Assembly (NCBI GenBank): GCA_000469685.2
Contig: LS997566.1
Span: 46,766,373 to 46,830,372, forward strand
Length of the DNA stretch: 64,000 nucleotides
Direction: 5' to 3'
Origin: Haemonchus contortus
Taxonomy: Eukaryota > Nematoda > Chromadorea > Rhabditida > Trichostrongylidae
The notes below the pieces were generated by a model. It searched no databases, was not told the origin of the DNA, and worked only from the letters and a program-made list of their open reading frames with translations. Both the position numbers and the translations under genes were made by a program. Every line of letters starts with the position of its first letter. The stretch's first letter is position 1. Shown here piece by piece: positions 53,726-64,000 of this stretch.

Positions 53726-53890
53726 CACTGTCGTCAGTGAAGCGTAGAATTTGCACTTCTATTGTATCGTCGCGTTCACTCCCTCCAGCTGTGACGAGTC
53801 AACTGGAAACCCTCGACAAGATGTTTCAATTCAGCTCGAAGTTAGGGGAAATCATAGATCCGGTCGGGAAGACTCGACTGGCCCAGCATT
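53726..53890 (+). CDS. Orphan exon, plus strand
   Basis: A TGTTCAG acceptor, 55 open codons and a consensus GTGAGT donor. The peptide includes LSSVKRRICTSIVSSRSLPP, then AVTSQLETLDKMFQFSSKLG and EIIDPVGKTRLAQH; its second half has the balance of a conserved amphipathic domain. No partner exon was found on either side and the family is unknown. Confidence 0.4.
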
Positions 53891-53899
53891 GTGAGTTTT

Positions 53900-55140
53900 C
53901 ATTTTCGTGGAACTGAAGCTGAAACAACATCAGTGATCCACGAAAATCTGGTATAGAGTGAAGGCGGTGCTTGAAAATTTTTGGAAACGGAACTCAATTT
54001 CACTAAGTAAACAGAATTCGCAACTTCACAAATAAATCAGAAGATAAGTTGCAGAAAGCGCTGGAAACTATTTCGGATGCTTCCGTCATCAGATATACAT
54101 GAGCAGTGCTCCAGCTGGCTTAATAAGGGCTTAGAGATCACTGGGATCATCACTTGGCTGTCAACAAGAATGCTGAACGTCAGACTCAAAGAATTGAGGA
54201 CGAACATGAATTGTTCATTTAATAAAAGGAAGATTCTTCGTGTGATTTGCGATTGACGTCGCTTTCTCTGAAATGAAAGGGACGCTAATTAATTTGCAAA
54301 ATGTGTTCTGAATTCACGATGGCTGAGAACACGACGTCAATCTGATGAGCCATGTAACTGCCTTGTAGTCACGACTAGAGCTAATGAATTGGTGAATGAA
54401 TGATAATGCTCTTCCCTCGTGTTTTTAAAAGGCCATTCCTCGAATTAGTATGTACGTGATGACTTGCCCTTCGAAATTTTGAGCTCTCCAAAGTTGCCCA
54501 CTTGAACTTTCCGCTTGGTCCTTCAGGTACATCCGTGAATGGCATAACTAATGAGAGTACATGAAGCAATAAGAACTTCGTTAATAGGCCCCTTTTTAGA
54601 CCCCTCTGTTATCTTTCTAAGACCACAGTTTCCAAGTACAGTACAGAAGTGCAGAATTGAATGATTCTCGCCTTGATCATAAGCATGAATGCTTAAGTGG
54701 CTTTTCAACCAGGACTTCGAAAGCACGAAAGCAGCAAGTAACGACTTGATTGCAGAACTCGCAGTGTTTTTCTTAAATTCCTTTTAGAACTGTTTACCTT
54801 ATCTTCAAGAAGTACCGATCTGATAACTTTAAGAAGTTTGAAACAATAAAAGGCAATTAGAAATTTGTTCGCATTCAGAAGCCACAAAGAGCTGCCTCTG
54901 GCTTGACATTCGATGTCACACTAGGAAGCCTACTAACGAGTTGGCTGTTGGGGAAAAAAGCATGTCCTTCACTACCATTCTCCTATTCCTAGGACAGGGC
55001 TTCTGATCATCTTTTTTTACTAAAATCATTGGCGACCCTTGATTCATTTCAACAATCGATCTCATTCTGACCCTCTGACCAACCTACTTGCCTGAAATCA
55101 AAGAAAAACCAATTGACTGTTCGTGGTTGAAATGTAGATT
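53900..55140. other. No supported gene
   Basis: No exon pair with consistent phase or known repeat was found. Possibly intronic sequence of the genes touched at 52.4-53.9 kb. Confidence 0.4.
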
Positions 55141-55142
55141 AG

Positions 55143-55427
55143 TTACGCAATGAGAACGATGATAGGGACATACTGGTAGAGGGTGGAACAGTTGTTATCA
55201 TGAGTGATTGCGATGGCAAACACATTGCGTCCAACAAGATCGCATACAAATGGTATTGAAAAAAGGAAGAAAGTAGCTACGTACTGGTCACATCTGGAAG
55301 AGATACGGTCGGCTGACGATAGGAGAATGCACGGAAGCTTCCTGTATATTACTAGTAATTTCCGATTCTTTAGCCTCCTCAACCTTTGAATAGCCTTATG
55401 CCCAAAAGGCTGCGATACAGTCACCAT
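55143..55427 (-). CDS. Possible membrane-protein exon (minus strand)
   Basis: A minus-strand frame of 94 codons with a basic first half (RRLKNRKLLVIYRK) and a hydrophobic second half (VATFFLFSIPFVCDLV, then YQYVPIIVLIA). It may be part of a multi-pass membrane protein, but splice sites are unclear and no other part was found. Confidence 0.2.
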   Translation of the reverse strand: MVTVSQPFGHKAIQRLRRLKNRKLLVIYRKLPCILLSSADRISSRCDQYVATFFLFSIPFVCDLVGRNVFAIAITHDNNCSTLYQYVPIIVLIA

Positions 55428-55429
55428 AT

Positions 55430-58400
55430 TCGATCACCTACAGTAACCTAATGATCAAATATTGCAATATTTTTAGGATAAGTAGAGATTAGAAAGTAGA
55501 AACAACAGAGACGAAGGCTAATCTGAACGAAAAATATATGAAATTCGCACTCCGGTAGATTTGAGGGTGGGCAAAAGCTGGCTGGTCTATGACGTAGACC
55601 TACCACTTGACTGCAGAGTGGGAATGAAAGAAATCAGTTCGATGTTGGCTAATATATCAGTGAGGCCGTCTTAACTCTAAGTAGGACAAATCCATCATGG
55701 ACGTAACAGTGGCGATAAAAATAATATTCTTCAGATTATTCGGGATTATGCTGCACGGCCTCGTCATGAATCACGCTTTTTCTCACTGAACAAACGTCAG
55801 AATTAGCTCAGCCAAACGGATAAGGCCTCCTTTCTGCTGGTATCAGATCAATTCCAACTATTCTTGAATTGCCTAGTCCTATCAGGTCTACATACGCTTG
55901 GAAAGAATTATTTTGCAGGCGGGCCTTTGCAAATTCCCTGATACAATTCACATTTTTCGATCTCTATGGGCAGGAGGCTCTACAGTCCAAAATTAAAACC
56001 CATCCTGGAAAGTGGGACTTCGGAAAATGATTCTATGTCGAAGTCAGAGGAACAGGGTCAATATGAGAGAGAAAGAACTTGCTAATCTCAAAACATATCA
56101 GCTTTTCTTATACCTATCCCTGCAAAACTCTCTGATCGGGTCAGTTGTTCCGTATGCTCCAAGCAAAAACTCACGCTGTTCCAGGGAAAGTCTACTCCAG
56201 TTAGAAAGTTTTAGGGAACGAAACTTGATTGGAAATCAGAAGTGAAAAAGGCTAAGCGATCATATAAAAGGCTAAAAAGCTCTTGTAGAGGGAGCTGGAA
56301 CTCAATAGAAAGAGTAGATAGTAATGCAAAGCAGCGACTATTAACCCTGCCCATCCACGCCATCAGCAGGGTCAGTGGTTCCAAATGATAGCCGGAAAAC
56401 CTGTTCTGCAGAAAGTCTCAGGAACCCGAGAGCTTCTACAAAGTGACAAAAGATATAAAATGATCACATGGAAACCTAAGAAGTGCCTATAAAGAATGAC
56501 CGAAACTGAAAGAAGCAAAGTTCCATTGTTGGACTGATTTTTATCGCGAAGTGTTACACCTTGAAGGGTGAAAGGAGCGACAGTTCCCATTGTTACAGTA
56601 GCCCCATGGACGGAATGACTTTTGTTCAGCTTGGAAACTATGGACCTAAAGACAATGAATGACATTGAAAACTGCTTCTCCAGCTCTATTAACGTCCTGT
56701 GTAGGCGGAACAGTCCCTTTCGGAGGTGGGAGGTGGAACCTTGCGAAACTTATGGATGGGTAGTTTCTGAGTAGTAGATAATTCGTTTTTCAAGTGATCT
56801 CGGATTGTTACTGGGCTTAATAACGAGGTATTCAAGGAAATTCAGTAGAGCTTTGGCTGAAAAAGTGTTTGGACCTACTCGTACCAAACTTGGAAGGTGA
56901 AATAGCGACATGGTAAGCAACAGATCTCCGAAACCCAATTTCCCAGTCGAGCTATAATGAGTAATGTACGTCAGCAGAATTATAGCCTTTCTAAACCCTT
57001 TATCTTCTTGTGACTGAGTCTTATCTGGCTAAGTGGTTTGCGAACGATCCTGAACAATCGCTACTGACGTACTGGACAAGTTCAAGAGCAGAGATCAATT
57101 CCCAAGTACTTTTGAGCACCTTGCGGAAATTTAATTTTGCAGCGGTAATCAGTCATAGCTTGATGATTTAGGGTTTCTTCCAGAGTTCGAGTTTTAATTT
57201 TCGGAGTTTTTCTTATATTTGAAAAGTAAGATTGGCTAGAAATAAATATAAAGGGCCGAAGGTGAAAGTTAGAACAAGAGTCGACGGTAATATGTTGATA
57301 TTAGAGCCTCGCCGGAGACATTCTTATTGAAAAAAGTTCCCACAAACGGCACCTACACTTGAGCCAGAGTAGTAGCTCGTGGGGAGGAGGTCGAAGAGTA
57401 TCAAAAACGATGATGAAAGGTCCATCAATCAAAAAACGGTCAAAAAGGGAAGAGTATCATTAAATGGAGCGTGCACATCCCTCAGGAAAACATAAGGCCA
57501 ACACGAAAAAGAGTTCGAGCTTCGTAGCAAGTGTACGAAAGAAGTACCTTGAAAGGATTAAGTGAAAAAAAAGTTATCAGAACGTTTCTCACAAATGCGA
57601 TGAGTGGGATGGATGAAAGAGTATTCAGAGGACATTCCAAAGGGCAAGGGCAGCATCTGGGAGAGGAACAGCGGATCGGATTTGGACGCCGGATGGACGT
57701 TGTCAACTGAAAGAGCCGAACAATTTAATGATTTGACCAGGAACGGGCAAGCTTTTATCCCATGCAACTAGCAAGTTAAATTACATTCCAGTTACGAAGA
57801 ATGACTATTGTACGAAGCATATGAAGAGTTCATTCATTCTCCTTGGAATTCGTCCCTGAGTAAGTTATAAAACCATTTGGAGTAACTGAGGTGAGAAAAG
57901 TTCACCTGGAAAGATTGCTAGAGCACTATATAAGCTGATCTTACGGTAATTATGTAAATGGTCTATGAACTAACCAGATCCTTATCACCTTTGAAAAGAA
58001 GCGGATTACAAGGAAAATATCAGCGGATTAAATATCGGCTCGCACTTATGCACGACACCTTAGCACGGAGGGAACGAGGTTGTTGCCAGAAGAACTTTCA
58101 AGACAAACGAGTTAGTCAACAATCTAGAAGTTGCCCTAATTTGTAATGGGCAGCAGTTCCAACAAACCGACTAGGCGAAAGGGCTTGAGACCTCTGTCAT
58201 GTCAGTGGCACTCCAATAGGAATAATTGGAATCAGAGAGTTCATTTACTACTTGGCGCCATACCCAAAGTACAGCTGTCTCAGTTGTGGGGCCGCTCGTG
58301 AACTGAACCACCCAGCTATTGTCAAAGGTCGAAGAGTAATTGCAAATGAGAAGAAAAGTGATAAAATCAACCCAGTTAACCCATTCACACGGAGTCCAGG

Positions 58401-61400
58401 TCGCCATGTACTTTACTCATCGTCGTAACAAATGGCTGATGACCTTAATTCTTCATTTACAAGTTTCATTACCTGCCTACATATTGATTCAAAAAGGGCG
58501 AATTGTCAATGAGATCTGCCAGACAATGGAAGTGAGTCTTGTTTGGGTGAAGCTGCCTCTGAGCTACCCATATGGGTAAGAATAACCACCCCCTGGGTAT
58601 TCAGAAATGAAGGCCTCGAGAAAAGAAAGAACTGTTTAGGAAAGCGAACCCAACTGAATTCACGAAAGAACAAAGCAGGTAACCGCAACCTCCATGTCGG
58701 GTGGAATGAGTTCACACTTTTTTGACGTCTATGAATAAGGAAGTGGGGGAGATTTTCCAAATTAACCCTTTCTTTGTTGATCGCCCCCTAATAGTTTCTC
58801 CTTGGATTCGTTATTTTCAGAAGAGTAAGCAGGGTGTAAGCCGAGTGACCTGGCTCCAGATCTGTCCCAAAACTCTTCTCAGTCTCTGTTTATGTCGCCT
58901 TCATCAACTTTGCCATCGCTCCCCAAGCCCCATCGCTACATAGGCGAATAATTTACGCTCGATTCTGACAGATTAAACTGCGAGGTGGAGTATGCCTATG
59001 GGAGCAATGGAAGGCTTTGAAGAGCTCGTTCCTGATCCGACATTTCTACTCGAATTATCTCCCGGAACGTTGTTGATGGTAATTTTCCTTTAATGAGGCT
59101 GAATCACGCAACAGCACATCATGCTTAGAAACTGAAGAAAAGCAGAATTCCTGATGAGCTCAAAACCTCTGGACAGCCAGCCGAGGCCTTTCCGAGTACT
59201 CTAGCAGATGATGGTTATTAGAAACAGAGGAAGTTCTAGTAATGAACTAATCTACCTGGTCCCAATAATCAAGCAATTATCTTCTGAGAATCATATCTTT
59301 GAATTACCTACTCTCTATCCTTTTTACTTGCCGTGACACCAAAAGGCCTACACGCTTGTAATGGGCATTGTGTCATTGTTCAGGCCACTTCACATTCGAA
59401 ACGTCCCCAGGATTCTGAATAGAACTCGAATGCGGTGAGGGGAGAAAACTGAGGAAAGCATCTAGTCCAAAACGAGAATGCTAGCAGCCATAGTGACTAC
59501 TTTGACCATCCTTAATAACTTTTTAGACACAAATTCATTCCTGACAACATAGATCTTCTCAGTGAGAACAAACAGCTTATATTATTCGACGCCACAGCAG
59601 TACATACGGACATCAGAGGAGAAGGAAACGTGTGGGCGGAAGAGGAACCCACTTTTCCTTCGTCGTCCTTCCCATCATGAGACATCGACTCCACGCAAGC
59701 AGGATGAGCATTCAGTTAATCTTATTCTACACCATGTTGGCAGGGCAATATTTGGAGCTTAGAAGCAAGTGCAAAGTAGAATCTGGAACTCCGAGCTCCG
59801 AACTCCGAGCTTACGGACGCCATTGCTTACGTCAGGGTATCAACGGCAGTAAGCCGAAGACCCATGCGATTCTGTGGTGGCTGTTGGACAGCCGAACGAA
59901 CACCGGAACGATTGCCAGGTGGATGAACAGATTTTTCCTGAAGGCTCAGAACCAAAGGGATGGTATGCCTCATTCCTCTAGAGGTAGGAGGGTACATTGG
60001 ACTACAAAGGGTCGTCATGGGAAGCAAAGGGAGTTATTTACTAATCAATGGCCCCTGCTCGATCGAACTAATTGATAAAGGGGGATAAGTGATGCTGGTG
60101 ATAAAGTATTCGTTCTTGAATTGATAAGAGCTGTGGCCTGAACGAGTTTAGGAACTCCCCAACTATGAAATGCTTTGATTTTCTTCGAGAACATGAGCGC
60201 GATTCCAGCTCCAGACTTTGGTAATTTACAGAAAGGGGCAGACCCAGACCCCATTTATGCACATAACGAGATCAATCAGACTAAACCAGAGGAAATATAA
60301 GTTCGAGAAAAAGTGAATTAATAGCCAAAAATAAAAGAAAAATGAGGAAAAATGATAGTTTGATCTGTAATTTATTCCACAATGAAACCGTTGCCATTAT
60401 TGCTTTAAAAAGCCGTCACAGGAGCAGTCATGACCTTCAGCCGGGAGTTTGACGGTTGACGTTACGAGACGAATCGCTTTCAGGATGGTCACGTCACTAC
60501 CAGCTGCCTTTGGTGGCGGGTGATGGCGGCGTTTGACGGTGTAAAATTCGTCGTCTAACGAAAAACTGCCTGCATCATGGTGGTGTATGTTTGTCCATAG
60601 CAATTACAAGGTTTGGCACAACAGTCAAGTCGTCGTCTGTTGACCCGAGAACCAGTTTTTATAAGGGCAATTGTGTATGCACAAACATCACTGGAAAACA
60701 TCGAAATGCCTCAACAGGCGGCTGGCTGGTTAGCTGACGATCGTATTCAAACACCGACCTGAATCAGGCGGATGCAGGAGCTGCCACCTTATGAGGTTCG
60801 TGGTGAGCATGAACCTGCACCTTTCAGGTGAGGAATTGCCTCGATTTAGTCACTCCGGCTTCCATTTAACTGGGTGTGGGTAATGTTCGATCGCTATGAA
60901 GTTTGGGGTCGGATTCGAGCTGAAGCGCTTCAGAATTTAATAGAGACGAATCTTCCCGTGAAGGAGCATTCCCTTTAGATCCTTCCTTTTCGAAAGTCTT
61001 CCAAAAGCAAGCACTAGCTCAGATAGGGGCGATAGAAATGGGGAACAAGTTAATTAAAATGTGATCAAAACAAAAAAAACTGGTATATGGAGGTTTTTTA
61101 TAGAGCTTTGTCGATCACAAGTCATTTAGCACTGTAACATCAGTCAACCGGTACCCCAAGGTAACATTTCTCCAGCACCTTGGTAATCTAAGGTCGAGAG
61201 TTGAGTATCCCCTTTTACAGAGTTTATACTTCTTTGACATCCCAGTTTGACGTAGTTGTTCTACTTGTTCAGCATTATTATTAAGGCAGCCATTTTCGGC
61301 AAAAGTTCTTCAATACCATATGCATATATGTATATCCATAAGTCTAGATCAGTGCCCTCCCCTTGATGAGCTTAGTGTCGCACGTTGATGCTTACTGTCA
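55430..61400. other. Long stretch without a supported gene
   Basis: About 6 kb. Open frames up to 147 codons exist (59632-60075 plus; 56372-56665 minus; 58171-58407 minus), but none shows a recognised domain, repeated structure or a phase-consistent splice partner. A minus-strand frame at 60397-60603 (containing HHHDAGSFSLDDEFYTVKRR) has protein-like composition and may be an exon. No family repeat was identified. Confidence 0.35.
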
Positions 61401-61846
61401 CCGACTATAGCCTCTTGCAGGACACAGCATTCCGCAGTGGCACCACATCGAACACTGGTTTCTACCATATCATTACAAAATAGACAAGCGCACCGAGATG
61501 GCGTTCTCCATTTGTTGGCAAACAAAAACGGTTCAGCGGTTGTCCCTCCCAGTGAAATGGGCTTGTTTACGTTTTTCGCGCCCCTTCAAGAATCCTACGA
61601 AATTTGTGACATGACCGTAGCGATCTCGCGCGCCGATAATAATGAAGGCCACTTGTCTGGAAGAAGTGAATATGCTGCCAGACAATGATGGCTTCAGCAA
61701 CATCTTTTCTCAAGTGTACGATCTGTCAACAAGCTGACTTTTCGAAAATCCTTCTATCGTTCATTACAACATGCTTTCGAGCTCTTGAATCGCACAACAT
61801 GCAGGTATTATACATAAAGGGACTGTACCGTTACCTCCCTTCCAGG

Positions 61847-62095
61847 GGACCATACGATTGGGAATTCCTTTCGATTTCTTCGATGGGAATACCCGTGCTA
61901 GACTACATTCACTCCAAATAGACTAGATAGTTCCTTTAGGAGCTGTTTCGTATGAAACAATGTAGGCCATGGAACTTCGAAGCTGTGTAACTGCCCCTCA
62001 GGTCTTACAGTGGACATTACAGGAGTCTAGCCGCTGACTTCATTCACCACTCTGAAGAACTGGATCCCGATTATGCTCCTGTAACGGTTTCAAAA
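61847..62095 (+). CDS. Possible C-terminal exons, M28-peptidase-like (weak)
   Basis: Two short exon candidates. The first follows a CTTCCAG acceptor at about 61846 and reads GPYDWEFLSISSMGIPVLDY, followed by IHSK and a stop. The second follows CCCTCAG at about 62002 and reads SYSGHYRSLAADFIHHSEEL, then DPDYAPV. The order of a (S)DxxxF, GIPVxD, then GHYxS and DP resembles the C-terminal part of glutamate carboxypeptidase II-like (M28B) proteins. No catalytic part was found and the link between the two is not verified, so this is at best a relic or a fragment. Confidence 0.2.
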
Positions 62096-62689
62096 TTTTT
62101 ACATTCGAACGATTCTGTTCCGATAGTTAGTTCGATTAGGATGACGACGAGTAAAAATCGCTGGTAACTCGACGCTTGGCAATTTTACATGAAAAGGTAT
62201 AGGATTTTGATGGAAGTCGAAGCTTCACTTGCATGGTACTCAAATATGAAAGCTGATAAGTTCCAGATATAAAACTTTAGTGGATTGTAGAGCTATAAAG
62301 CTCGAAAGTTAATCAAAAATACATCTCGAAGTAGCAGGGGCTCCTAAAAAGGACTGCGTCATTGGGCAGTGAAGAGGCAGAGATGCAAATGCGGAAACTC
62401 ATGATAGCAGTGAAATCGGTCGGGTATCCATGCTGTTGCCCATTACTGCACATTCTCTAGCGGTGATGAGTGAAGGTTTTGTCAACCTGTCAAAGTTCCG
62501 CCAACGTAACCGTTTCAGTTACGCTCCCATAAATTTTATATAGCAAACAACATCGATTGGAGGGGAAGAATGGGGAAAAAACTGGGCCAGAAAATGCGGA
62601 TCCCATATTGCTCACACAATGATCACTAATCTGATAATCAATATTTAATTTTTGACGAGCATTTCGCAGCAGTGACCAGTGTCGTTTTT

Positions 62690-62890
62690 ATGTAGGTTGC
62701 GCCTTTCACTCGACCACTATTCAAAATCGCAGATTTTGTTTGAATGTCTAAACAATAACTTGCGATGCCCAGCCGAATGTATAAGTCAGTGCTTCTGTCT
62801 TCCAAGAGAGTCCGGTGGCAACGAACTGGACTTGAAGGGTCTCGATTGCTCTTGCCGGGAATCATTGCTAGGATCGATCCCCGGACCAAT
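62690..62890 (-). mobile_element. tRNA-derived SINE, copy I (degraded)
   Basis: Recognisable by TTGCGATGCCCAGCCGA, ATAAGTCAGTGCTTCTGTC and GATCGATCCCCGGACC, corresponding to the SINE body and a decayed head. Ends are not sharp. Confidence 0.6.
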
Positions 62891-63317
62891 ACCGCTATCG
62901 CCGTAATCATCGATGATCATCAATAACTGGTGCTGACCACTAAACATTGAGATTGCAAGCTTTGAACAAGCGGTGTCGGAATCAAAAGGGAAGCGCTGCT
63001 GACGGTACAAGGATGGATCGGATTTTACTCGGACCCCTAGGCTTTACATTTTCTTAGGCATCGATGTGGCTCAAAGAAATCGCAATCACAGTCTCAACAA
63101 GATGTTGAAGGCTCACGCTCCAAGGAGAGCTACGGTATATTTACGGTAATTACTCCGTTCGCTCAACAGAAACTGCTTGAGAGAATAAGGAGTAATCGCG
63201 TTCCGTGATGGATACCATTCATTTCATAGAGGACCGAGCAGTACCACAGACGAAAAAAAACTAAAACAAATTGGATTTATAAACAGATATCCATGAATGC
63301 TGATGTTGATGTATCTG

Positions 63318-63394
63318 ATTCAAAATATTTTTATATATTAATATATATAAAAATATAAATAATAATATAAAATATATAATATATATAAATATTT
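63318..63394. repeat. AT-rich low-complexity tract
   Basis: Nearly pure A/T with TATATA and AAATAT repeats; no coding or structural meaning seen. Confidence 0.9.
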
Positions 63395-63409
63395 AGGAGT
63401 CAAGGAGCT

Positions 63410-63960
63410 GTAAGAGCTGGTGGCGTTAACCGACCATTGAAAAATTGAGACTTCTTTGTGGGCTCGATGGCTGCAGGGTAAAGCCCCTGCTGGTAGAGGT
63501 CATCTAGCCCACAAAAGCTTTAACTTTATGCCAACCCAACGGAGAGAAAATGAAACGAAATTACCGGAAAGGGGAAGGTTGATAAAAAAGGAATGGAAGA
63601 GAGGGGAGATAAAAAGATGAAAACCACCCAATGGAATGGGAAGAAAATGACAAAAATGCCAGATGCCATATGGACGTCATCAATGCGCTAAACAACGTGT
63701 TCCCGTGAGGCCGGGACAAAAAGCGCCAAGGTCACAGCCGGCAGCCTCGGGAAATGAAAAGAATCACACGCCCAGCATGCCAAAGACAGCGATGGGTGTA
63801 AAGCCACTGGGGTCACACGACCCGAAAACTTTCCAACAGTTCACGTCGCTCCTGTCCCATACCTGCGGCAACTGAGAGTGAGAAAGAAATCGACTTTGAA
63901 TCCCCAAATGGTAGCTATTCAAAATGTTAGGAAGTGATTTTGATTGTATGAACTTTTTGA
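63410..63960. other. GC-richer terminal segment with a cloverleaf-like fold
   Basis: Begins after the AT tract. TTTGTGGGCT (63455-63464) pairs with AGCCCACAAA (63506-63515), enclosing a second stem GCAGGG/CCCTGC (63473-63478 and 63485-63490). A longer GC-rich region follows to about 63890. It might be the 5' part of a non-LTR retrotransposon or a structured RNA that continues beyond the window. No conserved protein was recognised. Confidence 0.3.
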
Positions 63961-64000
63961 AACCAGTTCTTCCGAGAGGCTGGGAAAAATATGAAGAAAA

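Noticed and set aside
58171..58407. Minus-strand frame resembling a thrombospondin-like start (TWTPCEW)
   Set aside because: Only a single short resemblance; no cysteine pattern or adjacent exon.
59632..60075. 147-codon plus-strand frame
   Set aside because: No recognised domain, no splice partner and an opposing frame in the same place; treated as chance.

Overview
The window is nuclear DNA from a nematode, most likely a clade V parasitic (strongylid or hookworm-like) worm. Evidence: many short exons with TTTCAG-type acceptors, small introns of 50-400 bp, a tandem cluster of nematode-type seven-transmembrane receptors, a nematode-style PAN/ZP cuticle-matrix gene, a decayed mariner, a tRNA-derived SINE family and a Gypsy-type LTR element. 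The species is inferred, not shown. Gene models were built by hand from splice signals, reading-frame phase and comparison between paralogues inside the window.

Layout. 1-9,300: mostly unassigned, with one SINE and two weak minus-strand membrane exons. 9,342-15,984 (+): at least 18 exons of a PAN/apple plus zona pellucida (ZP) protein with a basic cleavage site, a C-terminal membrane anchor and a polyA signal; its 5' end and one internal piece are not resolved. 17,708-50,651 (+): five paralogous seven-exon chemoreceptor-like GPCR genes. Copies 1, 2, 3 and 5 are open from Met to stop (about 308, 333, 304 and 303 codons) with the same intron phases (0,0,0,2,0,2). Copy 4 is a pseudogene. Copies 4 and 5 arose by block duplication of the segment holding the 3' part of copy 2, the spacer and copy 3. 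50,652-64,000: largely anonymous, with a convincing minus-strand transmembrane exon near 52.4-53.3 kb, a plus-strand orphan exon at 53.7 kb, weak peptidase-like exons at 61.8-62.1 kb and repeats at the end.

Mobile DNA. The receptor cluster has collected a different insertion in almost every copy: a 1.26-kb mariner in copy 1, a SINE in copy 2, a minisatellite-bearing insertion in copy 3, a 6.16-kb LTR retrotransposon (4-bp target duplication GATT) in copy 4, and a SINE plus a 1.1-kb GC-rich insertion in copy 5. Because copies 2/4 and 3/5 are paralogous, each insertion has an empty site in its partner, so insertions can be ordered relative to the duplication. A tRNA-derived SINE occurs at least nine times; two copies have clear 10-11 bp target duplications.

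The most notable structures are the duplicated receptor block with its dated insertions, a roughly 128-bp minisatellite with a 766-bp higher-order repeat and a GC-box hairpin in each unit, a 140-bp nested palindrome in the retrotransposon leader, and a perfect-ended foldback element in a ZP-gene intron. I saw no complete new biochemical system. All copy-number, family and boundary claims were made by eye.
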